Below, piece by piece: positions 33,325 through 42,093 of a stretch of 64,000 nt of DNA. Positions within the stretch are counted from its first letter, which is position 1. Each line of letters opens with the position of its first letter. The notes beneath the pieces are model-generated. The model searched no databases, was not told where the DNA came from, and saw only the letters and a program-made list of their open reading frames with translations. This DNA is from Paenibacillus oryzisoli (GTDB taxonomy: Bacteria > Bacillota > Bacilli > Paenibacillales > NBRC-103111): NCBI RefSeq assembly GCF_001653565.1, contig NZ_LYPB01000090.1, positions 126,759 to 190,758 of the forward strand. The letters are read 5' to 3'. A program made the translations under genes and the position numbers.

Positions 33325-34748
33325 TGGACGAATCCCCGGTAGTAATAGGTCACAATGCCGTAAGTTCAGTGATGAAAAGGCTGCTCTGTTATTATGGTGA
33401 TGATTTTACTGGTTCCACGGATGTACTCGAATCATTGTTTCATTCCGGATTAAGAACTGTCTTGTTCTTAGAGCCGCCAGCACCTGAAGTGCTTGAGCGA
33501 TTTCCGGATGTTGCGTGCTTCGGCGTGGCTGGGGTGGGACGTTCCTTAACGCCGGAGGAAATGGAGACGGAACTGCGCCCAATATTTACAACATTAAAAG
33601 CAGCTGGAGCTGCCGTCGTGCATTATAAAGTTTGTTCAACCTTTGACTCTTCGCCTGGCACTGGCAATATCGGCAAAGCAGCGGAAATTGGGCGGGATGT
33701 GTTCGGCGGCCGATTTATTCCGCTGCTGGTTGGTGTACCATATTTGGGCCGTTATACGCTGTTTGGCAACCATTTTGCCATGGGTGGAGGGACGGTACAT
33801 CGGCTTGATCACCATCCAACGATGTCCAACCATCCTGTTACACCAATGGCGGAAGCAGATCTGCGTAAGCATTTGGCGAAGCAGACTGCTCTGAGAACAG
33901 CTCTATTGGATATTTTGGCGCTAGACGGCACTGATGCCCAGGTACGAGAGCGCCTTGAGAAGGTCATCCAGCAAGAAAAGCCTGATCTGCTTCTATTTGA
34001 TGTCTTGGATGAGCGGCGATTGGAAGCAGCGGGCAGACTGATTTGGGATGAGGCAGCGGAGCGAGAAGGAATATTTGTCATCGGCTCCTCCGGGGTTGAG
34101 TATGCGCTAGGAGCAATTTGGCGCAAAGCATTAGGGACATCAGCTGGGGCAGGGACTGAAACGCCAAAAAGAGAGAGTAGTCAAGTGTCTCCATCTCCCC
34201 TGCTCGTAATTTCAGGCAGCTGTTCGCCAGTCACAGAAGAGCAGATTCAACATGCCTTGGAAGCAGGATTTGTAGGGATTCGTGTACCAACAATTGAACT
34301 GCTCATGGAAGAAACGCAAGAGGCTGCCCGCGTAAAGCTGCAGCTGGAAGCTGGGCAATGGCTGTCCCAGGGGAAGCATGTCATGATGTATTCGGCAAGG
34401 GGTCCAAATGATGAGAGCATCGCAGCCCTACGCGAGGTTTTGGCCGATAAGGGAATTAGGGCGGAAGAGAGCAGCAGATTGTTAGGCGTGGCTCTAGGCT
34501 CTATAGCTAAAGAGCTAGTAAAACAGCTTGGCATTACTCGTATTTTAATTGCAGGAGGAGACACCTCAGGGTATGTGACGAGGGAGCTAGGGGTGTATGC
34601 GATTGAATGTATAGCTGCACTGGATCCGGGAGGGCCGCTCTGCCGTGCTTATGCGAAAGACCCTCAGTTTGAGGGTCTTGAACTAGTGCTCAAGGGCGGA
34701 CAGGTGGGCACTGCGAATTTTTTTGAAAAGGTTGCCGGTTACAGATAA
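33324..34748 (+). CDS. DUF1537 four-carbon acid sugar kinase family protein (OiaK-like candidate)
   Basis: A 474-residue kinase of the DUF1537 (four-carbon acid sugar kinase) family. The N-terminal substrate domain has YYGDDFTGSTDV and HYKVCSTFDSSP; the C-terminal nucleotide domain has VISGSCSPVTEEQI, IAGGDTSGYVTREL and LVLKGGQVG. These enzymes phosphorylate 3-oxo-acids and aldonates such as 3-oxo-tetronate or 3-oxo-isoapionate. GTG 33324 shares a base with the stop of the RuBisCO-like gene and lies behind AAGGGTGAGG; ATG 33372 would start just before the conserved domain but has no ribosome site. Kinase followed by RuBisCO-like protein is the order of steps in one D-apionate degradation route. 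The precise substrate is inferred. Confidence 0.88.
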   Translation: MDESPVVIGHNAVSSVMKRLLCYYGDDFTGSTDVLESLFHSGLRTVLFLEPPAPEVLERFPDVACFGVAGVGRSLTPEEMETELRPIFTTLKAAGAAVVHYKVCSTFDSSPGTGNIGKAAEIGRDVFGGRFIPLLVGVPYLGRYTLFGNHFAMGGGTVHRLDHHPTMSNHPVTPMAEADLRKHLAKQTALRTALLDILALDGTDAQVRERLEKVIQQEKPDLLLFDVLDERRLEAAGRLIWDEAAEREGIFVIGSSGVEYALGAIWRKALGTSAGAGTETPKRESSQVSPSPLLVISGSCSPVTEEQIQHALEAGFVGIRVPTIELLMEETQEAARVKLQLEAGQWLSQGKHVMMYSARGPNDESIAALREVLADKGIRAEESSRLLGVALGSIAKELVKQLGITRILIAGGDTSGYVTRELGVYAIECIAALDPGGPLCRAYAKDPQFEGLELVLKGGQVGTANFFEKVAGYR

Positions 34749-34802
34749 GGCATTAGTAGGGTCTAGTCGTACAACTACGGACAAATGTAAAGGTGGGCTA
34801 AC

Positions 34803-35903
34803 ATGGACGTTAAAGATCACACTTCATGGTTGGATCTAGACTATAAACCGAAGCTGCCCAAGAACAAATCTTTCGGTATCGGGATCGTGGGCGCTGGTGA
34901 AATCGTAAGCGAAGCGCATCTTCCGGCCTACCGTATGGCAGGGTTTAATGTTGTCGGGATCACCAATCGAACAAGAAATAAAGCGGAAATCGTCGCAAAC
35001 AGGTATGACATTCCCAAGGTATACGATACCGTGGAAGAACTGATTTTCGACCCGGAAGTCGAGATTGTTGACATTGCGCTAACCGCGGATTTACAACCGG
35101 ATATCGTGAGAATGGCCGCTGCGGCCGGAAAACACGTCCTATGCCAAAAGCCGCTTGCAGACAGCTTTAGCTCCGCTAAAAGCATCGTCGACATGTGTGA
35201 TCGCGCAGGCGTCAAGGGAGCGATCAACCAGCAAATGCGGTGGGCTCCCGGCATAAGAGCGAGTCACTCGATCATTCAGCGGGGCTGGCTCGGAGAAGTG
35301 ACCCAGGCTACCATTCAGGTGAATGTGAACACGAATTTTGCCAACTGGTCATTTTTACGGGAAGTCGATACGCTCGAGGTCATGTACCACAGTATACATT
35401 ACATGGATGCCATTCGATTCTTGTTGGGTACACCCGAATATATTTATGCGGATGGGGCCAAGTATCCGGGACAAAGTGTGAAAGGCGAGACCAGAACGAT
35501 GCTGCATATGAAATTTCCTGGTGAGACAAGAGGACTCGTTCATGACAACCATAATAACTGGGCAAATGTGGAGGATTGGTTCGCGACTTTCCGATTTGAA
35601 GGGACAAAAGGAATCATTAATGGGACGAACGGCGCGTTGTATAACTATCCTGTTGGCAGAGAGGATACAATCAGCTTTATTTCGAAAGAAATTGACCCCA
35701 ATTATTGGTTCAGCCCAACGCTTGAGGGCAAATGGTTCCCGCATGCATTCATGGGGACAATGGGAGAATTGATGAGAGCAATTGAGGAAGATCGCGAACC
35801 TGAGAATAGTGTTCGAGATAATTTGTTAACGATACAGATGTTATTTGCGGCCTATCGGTCCATGGCTGAAAATCGGCCCGTCCGTTTGGATGAAATTCAA
35901 TAA
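34803..35903 (+). CDS. Gfo/Idh/MocA family dehydrogenase (candidate apiose or other sugar dehydrogenase)
   Basis: A 366-residue NAD(P)-dependent oxidoreductase. The Rossmann motif GIVGAGEIVSEAHLP follows a 25-residue leader, and the conserved EKP is CQKPLAD here, keeping the lysine. The substrate domain contains HSIHYMDAIRFLLG, with the candidate catalytic His. AAAGGTGGG precedes ATG 34803. Known D-apiose dehydrogenases belong to this family, and the gene sits 54 bases after the DUF1537 kinase and RuBisCO-like pair, so oxidation of D-apiose to its lactone is a fair proposal. It could equally oxidise another sugar released by the glycosidases upstream. It is clearly diverged from the family member at 5122. 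Confidence 0.88.
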   Translation: MDVKDHTSWLDLDYKPKLPKNKSFGIGIVGAGEIVSEAHLPAYRMAGFNVVGITNRTRNKAEIVANRYDIPKVYDTVEELIFDPEVEIVDIALTADLQPDIVRMAAAAGKHVLCQKPLADSFSSAKSIVDMCDRAGVKGAINQQMRWAPGIRASHSIIQRGWLGEVTQATIQVNVNTNFANWSFLREVDTLEVMYHSIHYMDAIRFLLGTPEYIYADGAKYPGQSVKGETRTMLHMKFPGETRGLVHDNHNNWANVEDWFATFRFEGTKGIINGTNGALYNYPVGREDTISFISKEIDPNYWFSPTLEGKWFPHAFMGTMGELMRAIEEDREPENSVRDNLLTIQMLFAAYRSMAENRPVRLDEIQ

Positions 35904-35920
35904 ATGTTGAGGTGTAAGTG

Positions 35921-37069
35921 ATGAGACCATTGGAAGGATTAGTGGTGCTAGAGTTTTGCCAGTATTTGTCCGGACCCTCAGCGACACTTCGTCTGGCCGA
36001 TCTGGGTGCAAGGGTCATTAAAATTGAACGGCCAGGTTCTGGTGACGGCTGCCGCCAACTGTTGTTGAACAATCTTGAAACGGACGAAGGCGGCGTTCTG
36101 TTTCAAACGATTAATCGTAACAAAGAAAGCTACGCCGCCGACTTGAAAAATCCGCAGGATCTGGCCAAGCTCATCAAGCTGATCGGTCAAGCGGATGTAT
36201 TGGTTGAAAACTTTCGTCCTGGGACCTTGGAGAAAATTGGGCTTGGCTATGAGGATGTGAAGAAAATAAATCCTCGTATTGTCTACGGAACGGTTACCGG
36301 TTACGGAAAAGAGGGACCTTGGAAAAACAAGCCAGGACAAGATCTTCTCGTTCAATCCTTGACGGGCCTCGCTTATTTGAATGGGAATGGCGATCAGCCT
36401 CCGATGCCGTTCGCGCTTGCGATAGCTGACATGATCACGGGCGCGCAGTTAGCGCAGGGCATTATGGCCTGCCTGGTTCGACGCGGACGGACAGATGAAG
36501 GCGGGCTTGTCGAGGTAAGTTTGCTAGAATCGATGCTTGACTTTCAGTTTGAGGTCTTGACTACATATTTGAATGATGGTGGTCAATTGCCTGAGCGCAG
36601 CCATATTAACAATGCCCATGCTTATTTGGGTGCGCCATACGGCATTTATGAAACGCAAGACGGTTATATCGCACTAGCGATGGGTTCCATCGTCCGTCTG
36701 GGACAATTGCTCGAATGTCCAGAGGTGGCGGCGTTTACCGATCCGAAGGAATGGTTTACGCGCAGGGATGAGATTAAGGGACTTCTTGTCGAGCATTTGA
36801 AGCAGCGAACGACGGAGGAGTGGCTTAGTGTATTAGAACCTGCGGATTACTGGAGCTCTGACGTGTTTACTTGGGATAAATTAATGAATCATGAAGGGTT
36901 CAAAATACTGGATATGATTCAGGAGGTAGGCCGTCCCGGTCAGCAACCGCTTAGGACGACACGTTGTCCAATTCGGATTAATGGTGAACGCATCAAATCC
37001 GCACAATGGGCGCCCTCCATCGGTGAAAACAATGCGAAGATTGAGAGCGACTTCAATCTGAATGCGTAA
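35921..37069 (+). CDS. Class III CoA-transferase (CaiB/BaiF family), first of tandem pair
   Basis: A 382-residue family III CoA-transferase. The N-terminal Rossmann-like part reads [16 protein letters not shown], then [43 protein letters not shown] and the IADMITG segment with the family's catalytic aspartate. These enzymes move CoA between carboxylic acids. GAGGTG precedes; ATG 35921 is preferred over GTG 35918 by spacing. The next gene is a clear tandem paralogue. The pair may form a heterodimer or use two different acids. Together with the MaoC hydratase they suggest that an acid produced by the sugar pathway is activated to a CoA ester and hydrated or dehydrated; the compound is unknown. 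Confidence 0.9.
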   Translation: MRPLEGLVVLEFCQYLSGPSATLRLADLGARVIKIERPGSGDGCRQLLLNNLETDEGGVLFQTINRNKESYAADLKNPQDLAKLIKLIGQADVLVENFRPGTLEKIGLGYEDVKKINPRIVYGTVTGYGKEGPWKNKPGQDLLVQSLTGLAYLNGNGDQPPMPFALAIADMITGAQLAQGIMACLVRRGRTDEGGLVEVSLLESMLDFQFEVLTTYLNDGGQLPERSHINNAHAYLGAPYGIYETQDGYIALAMGSIVRLGQLLECPEVAAFTDPKEWFTRRDEIKGLLVEHLKQRTTEEWLSVLEPADYWSSDVFTWDKLMNHEGFKILDMIQEVGRPGQQPLRTTRCPIRINGERIKSAQWAPSIGENNAKIESDFNLNA

Positions 37070-37085
37070 TGAGAGCGGTGACAAC

Positions 37086-38246
37086 ATGAGCGGAGTTACT
37101 TTTACAAAACCTCTTGAAGGCATGCTGGTTCTCGATTTCAGTCAATTTCTTTCCGGCCCCTCGGCGGCGCTGCGTTTAGCTGACTTGGGGGCTCGCGTGA
37201 TCAAAATTGAACGACCAGTGGTCGGGGACATATGCAGGACACTATATATATCGAATCTGGAGCTTGATGGTGATAGCACGCTCTTTCATTCGATTAACCG
37301 TAACAAAGAAAGCATTGCTGCTGATTTAAAGGATTCGGAAGATGTTCGACTGGTCAAAAGGCTGATCGAGCAAGCGGATGTACTCATTCAGAATTTTCGG
37401 CCGGGCGTGATGCAAAAACTTGGTTTGGACTACGAAGCAGTGAAAGCGATCCATCCAAAGTTGATTTACGGTGAAATCACAGGTTACAGCAATGAAGGTC
37501 CATGGGTTGGAAAGCCGGGCCAGGATTTGCTTGTCCAATCACTCTCAGGTATGACTTGGTTAAATGGTGATCAGGGGCAACCGCCGACGCCATTTGGCTT
37601 GGCCCTTGCCGATATGTCGGCAGGCGCCCATCTTGTTCAAGGTATTTTAGCTGGACTGTTACGAAGAGGAATTACGGGGGAAGGCTGCCATGTTCAGGTT
37701 AGTTTGTTTGAATCGATACTGGATTTTCAATTTATGGAACTAACTACTTTCCTGAATAATGGCTGCCATTTGCCGGTTCGAAGTGAGATTCACAATGCTA
37801 ATCCGTACATGGGAGCGCCATACGGAATTTACCGGACGAAGGACGGCTTTCTGGCATTGGCGCAGGGATCTGTAACGGAGTTAGGAAAGCTGCTGCAATG
37901 CGAAGGTTTGCTAGGTTATGCGGATCCCCATTCTTGGCTTACCGAAAGAGACGAGATTAAAAGAATAGTGTCTGATCATCTCCTAAGAAAAAGCACCAGA
38001 GAATGGTTGGATTGCCTTGAACCGGCTGGCTTTCCCTGCGCGGAGGTATTGAATTGGAACCAGCTTATGCAGCAGGAAGCTTTTCAAACGTTGAACATGA
38101 TGCAAGAAGTAAGGCGCAGTAACGGCTCCGCTATGATCACGACTCGTTGTCCGGTGCGAATAGACGGTCAGTTGCTTCCTTCAGCTAAAGGTTCGCCGCG
38201 AATTGGCGAGGATACGTTGAAAGTACGTAATGAATACCAACTGTAA
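37086..38246 (+). CDS. Class III CoA-transferase (CaiB/BaiF family), second of tandem pair
   Basis: A 386-residue protein that matches its upstream neighbour over its full length: [61 protein letters not shown] and LADMSAG with the catalytic aspartate. Shared GAPYGIY and TTRCPVRI segments show a tandem duplication followed by divergence. ATG 37086 lies 16 bases after the previous stop with only a weak GAGAGCGG site. Retention of two diverged copies, both with the active-site aspartate, argues for heterodimer formation or separate substrates rather than redundancy. The MaoC gene follows 27 bases downstream. Confidence 0.9.
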   Translation: MSGVTFTKPLEGMLVLDFSQFLSGPSAALRLADLGARVIKIERPVVGDICRTLYISNLELDGDSTLFHSINRNKESIAADLKDSEDVRLVKRLIEQADVLIQNFRPGVMQKLGLDYEAVKAIHPKLIYGEITGYSNEGPWVGKPGQDLLVQSLSGMTWLNGDQGQPPTPFGLALADMSAGAHLVQGILAGLLRRGITGEGCHVQVSLFESILDFQFMELTTFLNNGCHLPVRSEIHNANPYMGAPYGIYRTKDGFLALAQGSVTELGKLLQCEGLLGYADPHSWLTERDEIKRIVSDHLLRKSTREWLDCLEPAGFPCAEVLNWNQLMQQEAFQTLNMMQEVRRSNGSAMITTRCPVRIDGQLLPSAKGSPRIGEDTLKVRNEYQL

Positions 38247-38273
38247 TATATCAAGTTTTCCAGAGGAGTGACG

Positions 38274-38729
38274 ATGAGCATGCGATCCATTTTTTTCGAA
38301 GATTATGAAGTTGGCGCTAGCCGAGAAACCTTTGGCCGTACGATAACTGAAACTGATATTGTGGTGCACGCGGGGCAAACGGGTGATTTCTATCCTCACC
38401 ATATGGACGCAGAATGGTGCAAAACTCAAGATTTCAAGCAGCGAATCGCGCATGGCACTTTGATTTTTAGCGTCGGTGTCGGCATGAGCGCAGGCGAAAT
38501 TAATCCGGAAGCGTTCTCGTATGGATATGATCGATTGCGTTTTATCAAACCGGTTTTTATCGGGGATACGATTCGTGTACGAATTACAATTAAAGAGAGA
38601 AGAGCTTATGCGAAGAGAGAAGATCACGGTATTGTTGTGGAACAAGTGGAAGTGATCAATCAGCATGGAGCCGCCGTATTGGTCTGCGAACATTTACTAT
38701 TGGTAAAGAAGAAATCGTTGCAAGGGTAG
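38274..38729 (+). CDS. MaoC-like dehydratase/hydratase
   Basis: A 151-residue single hot-dog-fold protein of the MaoC family. The hydratase-2 motif is [13 protein letters not shown], with catalytic Asp and His. The overhang region is [17 protein letters not shown] and the central strand reads [16 protein letters not shown]. Members hydrate or dehydrate enoyl-CoA and related acyl-CoA esters. AGAGGAG with five bases of spacing supports ATG 38274. Directly following two CoA-transferase genes, it probably acts on the CoA ester those enzymes form, for example a branched or hydroxylated short acid. No thiolase or acyl-CoA dehydrogenase is nearby, so full beta-oxidation is not indicated. Confidence 0.9.
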   Translation: MSMRSIFFEDYEVGASRETFGRTITETDIVVHAGQTGDFYPHHMDAEWCKTQDFKQRIAHGTLIFSVGVGMSAGEINPEAFSYGYDRLRFIKPVFIGDTIRVRITIKERRAYAKREDHGIVVEQVEVINQHGAAVLVCEHLLLVKKKSLQG

Positions 38730-38743
38730 AATGGAGGATCTAG

Positions 38744-39895
38744 ATGATAACGATTCGAGGGATGACTTGGCAGCATGAACGGGGAGTAAATCCACTGGTT
38801 GCCGCAGCTTCCGACTATAACCGAATGCATCAGTGCGTCAAGATTGAATGGGATGCCCGTTCTTTACAGGACTTTGAAAATTATCCATTGGAGCTTCTCG
38901 CTGATCGATATGATTTGATCATGATTGATCATCCTCACCTTGGTGCGGCTATTTCCGAGAACCTGCTGCTGCCGTTAGATGATCTTCTATCTCCTTCGTA
39001 TATAGCCGATCAAAAGTTACATCGTGTTGGATTAAGCTTCGATAGCTACACCTGGGAGGGACGGCAATGGGCGCTTGCGGCAGATGCTGCGGCCCAGATT
39101 GCTGCTTATCGCGAAGATCTGCTCCAAGCCGCAGGATTAGAGGTACCACGCAGTTGGGACGATGTGTTTGCGTTAGCTAAGAAGCTTCCGAAAGGAAGTC
39201 GGATTGGACTTCCGCTGGTACCTGTACACGCATATGCCAGTTATTTTACGTTATGCGCACAAATTGGCGGTGAAGCCTTCTGGAGCCAGGATGCGGATAT
39301 TCCATATACTGTTGGAGAAGAGGCGCTTAGCGTACTTATGAATTTACTGGCTGTTTCGCATCGGCAATCGGCCACAGTCGATCCGATCGGTATGTACGAA
39401 TTGATGTCAACCACTAATAAGATTGCTTATGTTCCTTTGATTTACGGGTACTCCAATTATGCAAGAGAAGCTTTCCGCCCTAGTCTTATCCGCTGCACGA
39501 ATATTCCTTCCTCGAACGGAAGCCCGAGTGGGAGTATGATCGGCGGGGTCGGCTTGGCCATCTCCTCACGTTGCAAGTATCGTGAACATGCTGTCAACTT
39601 TCTCCAGATGACCGTAAGCGGTGACTATCAGAAATCATCTTTTGTTCAAAACGGTGGACAGCCTGGGCATTTGCGTGCATGGAAAGATGCTGAAGTAAAT
39701 CGGGTCACAAATGGATTTTTCAAAGATACGCTGGAGACGCTTGAGCTTGGTTCTATGCGACCGCGGTTTAATGGCTATATTGGATTCCAAGACCGTGCAG
39801 GCGCAGAGATCCAACAGTTTCTACTTAAGGGAACCGAAAGTTCACGTACGCTAGTTCATCGACTTAACCAATGGGTTCACGATTATAAAAAGTGA
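38744..39895 (+). CDS. Solute-binding-protein-like protein without signal peptide
   Basis: A 383-residue protein with the fold features of ABC importer solute-binding proteins: YDLIMIDHPHLG, LLPLDDLL, WALAADAAAQIAAYREDLL, LEVPRSWDDVFALAKKLP, MIGGVGLAISSRCKYREHAVNFLQ. It begins MITIRGMTWQHERGVNPLV, straight into the first beta strand, with no hydrophobic signal segment and no lipobox cysteine. GGAGGATC just before ATG 38744 confirms the start, and no upstream in-frame extension is plausible in the 14-base gap. No permease gene is beside it. It may be a cytoplasmic ligand sensor or chaperone for a pathway intermediate, or a secretion signal has been lost. The gene is intact and lies inside an operon of CoA-transferase, hydratase and lactonase genes. 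Confidence 0.82.
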   Translation: MITIRGMTWQHERGVNPLVAAASDYNRMHQCVKIEWDARSLQDFENYPLELLADRYDLIMIDHPHLGAAISENLLLPLDDLLSPSYIADQKLHRVGLSFDSYTWEGRQWALAADAAAQIAAYREDLLQAAGLEVPRSWDDVFALAKKLPKGSRIGLPLVPVHAYASYFTLCAQIGGEAFWSQDADIPYTVGEEALSVLMNLLAVSHRQSATVDPIGMYELMSTTNKIAYVPLIYGYSNYAREAFRPSLIRCTNIPSSNGSPSGSMIGGVGLAISSRCKYREHAVNFLQMTVSGDYQKSSFVQNGGQPGHLRAWKDAEVNRVTNGFFKDTLETLELGSMRPRFNGYIGFQDRAGAEIQQFLLKGTESSRTLVHRLNQWVHDYKK

Positions 39896-39913
39896 GAGAT
39901 GGGAGGAACCTGT

Positions 39914-40747
39914 GTGAAGGTTGATTCACATCAGCATTTTTGGAATTTTGAACGTATCCCGTACCACTGGCCGACTGCGGAGACGAAATCGATTTACAGA
40001 AATATTGAAGCGCCTGAACTTGAGCCATTCTTGGTAGCGTGCGGCGTAGACAAAACCATTCTTGTCCAGGCAATGAATCATTATGCGGATACGGACTATA
40101 TGCTTGAGGTGGCCGAACAGTATTCTTGGGTCGCCGGTGTTGTTGGTTGGGTTCCTCTTGATCGGCCGGATGAGGTTTCGAGAAAGCTTGAAACGTATCT
40201 CAAGAACCCCTTTTTCAAAGGTGTGCGGCATCTCAACCACGAAGAGCCAGATCCCGATTGGGTGATTCGTCCTGATGTGATGGAAGGGCTGAAAGTGTTA
40301 GCAGCAGCAGGTGTTCCGTACGATTTGGTGGCTATTTTCCCCGAGCACCTCAAACATGTTCCAACATTGGCAGAAAACATTCCGAATCTCAAGTTGGTTA
40401 TTGATCATTTGGCAAAACCGCCGATTCGGGAAGGTTTATTTCAACCATGGGCGGATGGCATGGCGATCGCTGCTCAGTATCCAAATGTGTATGCGAAAGT
40501 ATCGGGATTAAATACGGCAGCGATCTGGGATCGATGGTCATCCAATGACATTAAGCCTTATATCAATCATGCAATGGACGTCTTCGGATCTGGACGGTTA
40601 ATGTTCGGCAGCGACTGGCCTGTGGCCAATCTTGCCGGGGATTACTGCAAAGTGTGGAACGAAACGAATCGCGCGATAGCGGACTACAGTCAGGCAGATC
40701 GCGAAGCCATTCTGGGCGGGACTGCAGCTAGGTTCTATCATTTGTGA
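39914..40747 (+). CDS. Amidohydrolase-2 family protein (sugar lactonase-like)
   Basis: A 277-residue TIM-barrel hydrolase of the amidohydrolase-2 clan, which includes L-fuconolactonases and L-rhamnonolactonases. The metal-binding start is VDSHQHFW, the strand-4/5 residues are GVRHLNHEEPD and LVIDHLAKPP, and the C-terminal barrel aspartate is in MFGSDWPVAN. GTG 39914 has GGGAGGA six bases upstream; an ATG at 39899 lies on top of that site and is less likely. The gene ends overlapping the next start (TGATG). Hydrolysis of an aldonolactone made by the Gfo/Idh/MocA dehydrogenase would fit the operon, though the sugar is not known. Confidence 0.88.
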   Translation: MKVDSHQHFWNFERIPYHWPTAETKSIYRNIEAPELEPFLVACGVDKTILVQAMNHYADTDYMLEVAEQYSWVAGVVGWVPLDRPDEVSRKLETYLKNPFFKGVRHLNHEEPDPDWVIRPDVMEGLKVLAAAGVPYDLVAIFPEHLKHVPTLAENIPNLKLVIDHLAKPPIREGLFQPWADGMAIAAQYPNVYAKVSGLNTAAIWDRWSSNDIKPYINHAMDVFGSGRLMFGSDWPVANLAGDYCKVWNETNRAIADYSQADREAILGGTAARFYHL

Positions 40748-41742
40748 TGAAGAAAATATTGCCGATGAAATATCCAGAGATCACTTCCTATAGCATCCAG
40801 TCAAATGTACTTTCAATAATCGCAAATTATGAAGAGACATTGCCGTGGTACCACTCACATTTCGTACAACTCTGTTGTGATAAACAATCATTAATGATAG
40901 GTTTTACAGACTGGGCTCATAATGACACGATATTTGTCCCCCGGCAACATGTCGATAATAGTTTAATAAAAATTAAATGGGAATCAAACATCTGCGAGTT
41001 TCTAATTAATTCAATTAATCTTGATTTTTATAATTATTTTTATATTGATGAATATTACATACCTGACTCAAATGCATATCAATCATATAAATTTGTTCAT
41101 AACGTCTTTGTTTATGGCTACGACATTGAAGAGGAAATATTTTTTATTGCCGGTTCCTTGAAAGATGGCAAGTACATGTTCACTAGATGTACTTTTACTG
41201 AATTGGAGAATGCTTATCAAAGCGTTAGTCCAATCGAAGACTTGTTGGGAGGAGTATCTATGTATAAATACAAGAAGATCTCCGTTGATTTTGACCTAAA
41301 CTTTGTCGTCAATTCAATAATTGAATATCTCTATTCGAAAAATTCCTTCCAATACGATAAACGACTTCATATTTATAAAGACCAATTCATTTACGGTATA
41401 TCTGTATATCAGCATCTAGATGATTATTTAAGCCGTCTACTGCACGGTGAAGATAAAAAAATTGATAAACGACCTTTCCATGCACTTTGGGATCATAAAA
41501 AATGTATGCTTTCTAGAATAAAATACATGGGGACCAACAACTTACTTAAGAACGCTGATCGTTTGTTTGTAAAATACCAAATAATTGAAAGAGAAACATT
41601 GTATCATAGAAACTCGATTTTGAAGTACTCCTTAACTAAGAATAAAGATGTGGTAGAAAAAATAAGACATGGAATAAACAGGCTTGTAGAAAATGAAATG
41701 ACATTATTAAATTGTTTTTTGGAATCGATTACTCCGCTATAA
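40747..41742 (+). CDS. Unrecognised AT-rich gene product with faint BtrH-like pattern
   Basis: A 331-residue soluble protein that I do not recognise at family level. It has no signal peptide or clear membrane segment and is rich in Tyr, Phe, Ile and Asn. One region, KFVHNVFVYGYDIEEEIFF (residues 115-133; His118, Asp126) then GKYMFTRCTFTELENAY, resembles in spacing the GHIVTLYGLDVERNEAYVV and ELEKGC stretch of the BtrH-like protein at 18824, so a papain-like or BtrH-type fold is possible. N-terminal Cys43-Cys44 (QLCCDK) could supply a nucleophile. ATG 40747 overlaps the lactonase stop by one base (TGATG). Base composition is strikingly more AT-rich than all neighbours, which suggests transfer. 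A strong terminator 100 bases later closes the operon. The function is unknown. Confidence 0.6.
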   Translation: MKKILPMKYPEITSYSIQSNVLSIIANYEETLPWYHSHFVQLCCDKQSLMIGFTDWAHNDTIFVPRQHVDNSLIKIKWESNICEFLINSINLDFYNYFYIDEYYIPDSNAYQSYKFVHNVFVYGYDIEEEIFFIAGSLKDGKYMFTRCTFTELENAYQSVSPIEDLLGGVSMYKYKKISVDFDLNFVVNSIIEYLYSKNSFQYDKRLHIYKDQFIYGISVYQHLDDYLSRLLHGEDKKIDKRPFHALWDHKKCMLSRIKYMGTNNLLKNADRLFVKYQIIERETLYHRNSILKYSLTKNKDVVEKIRHGINRLVENEMTLLNCFLESITPL

Positions 41743-41838
41743 ATGTATGACAGAGGCTTGTAGTGAATAAAACTGTTCTCCCACCCAAGTAGAATACAAT
41801 CTCACAAGTTCTATGAGGTTGTGATCTCTGAGTGTTAT

Positions 41839-41877
41839 AGCCCCGATGAGCTTGTATAGTCATCGGGGCTTTTTTTA
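41839..41877 (+). terminator. Rho-independent terminator
   Basis: AGCCCCGATGA (41839-41849) pairs perfectly with TCATCGGGGCT (41860-41870) over a ten-base loop and is followed directly by a run of seven T (41870-41876). This is the strongest terminator in the window and ends the long catabolic operon. Confidence 0.92.
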
Positions 41878-41960
41878 TGTTTGCTTTTACGTAATAAATG
41901 ATATCAAGCTCAAGAATAGCCACTGCCATCGTATTTCTATATGATCGTTGAAATGTACCA

Positions 41961-41989
41961 TTGCAATTGTTGAACCGTCGTTATATATA
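41961..41989 (+). promoter_or_regulatory. Candidate sigma-A promoter of the AraC sensor gene
   Basis: TTGCAA (41961-41966) and TATATA (41984-41989) are spaced by 17 bases. Several alternative -10 boxes exist in the same AT tract, and TTGAAC (41970-41975) with TATATT (41995-42000) is a second pairing with wider spacing. It lies about 100 bases upstream of ATG 42094. Confidence 0.35.
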
Positions 41990-42093
41990 TATAGTATATT
42001 TAAATAGGATAGGAAAAATGGTGTTCCCTACACACTAACAATGATCGTTCGTAAATTTATGTATGCGCTTTATTTATAGGAGGTGATGCCCAA

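Larger units (their letters stand above)
41743..42093. other. Intergenic region holding terminator and AraC-sensor promoter
   Basis: About 350 bases, AT-rich, with the terminator at 41839-41877 and a likely promoter near 41961-41989 (both listed). The segment ATATATATATAGTATATTTAAATAGG forms an alternating AT tract (given as the short runs TATATATATA and TATATT at 41982-42000). No small gene with a ribosome site was found. Confidence 0.5.
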
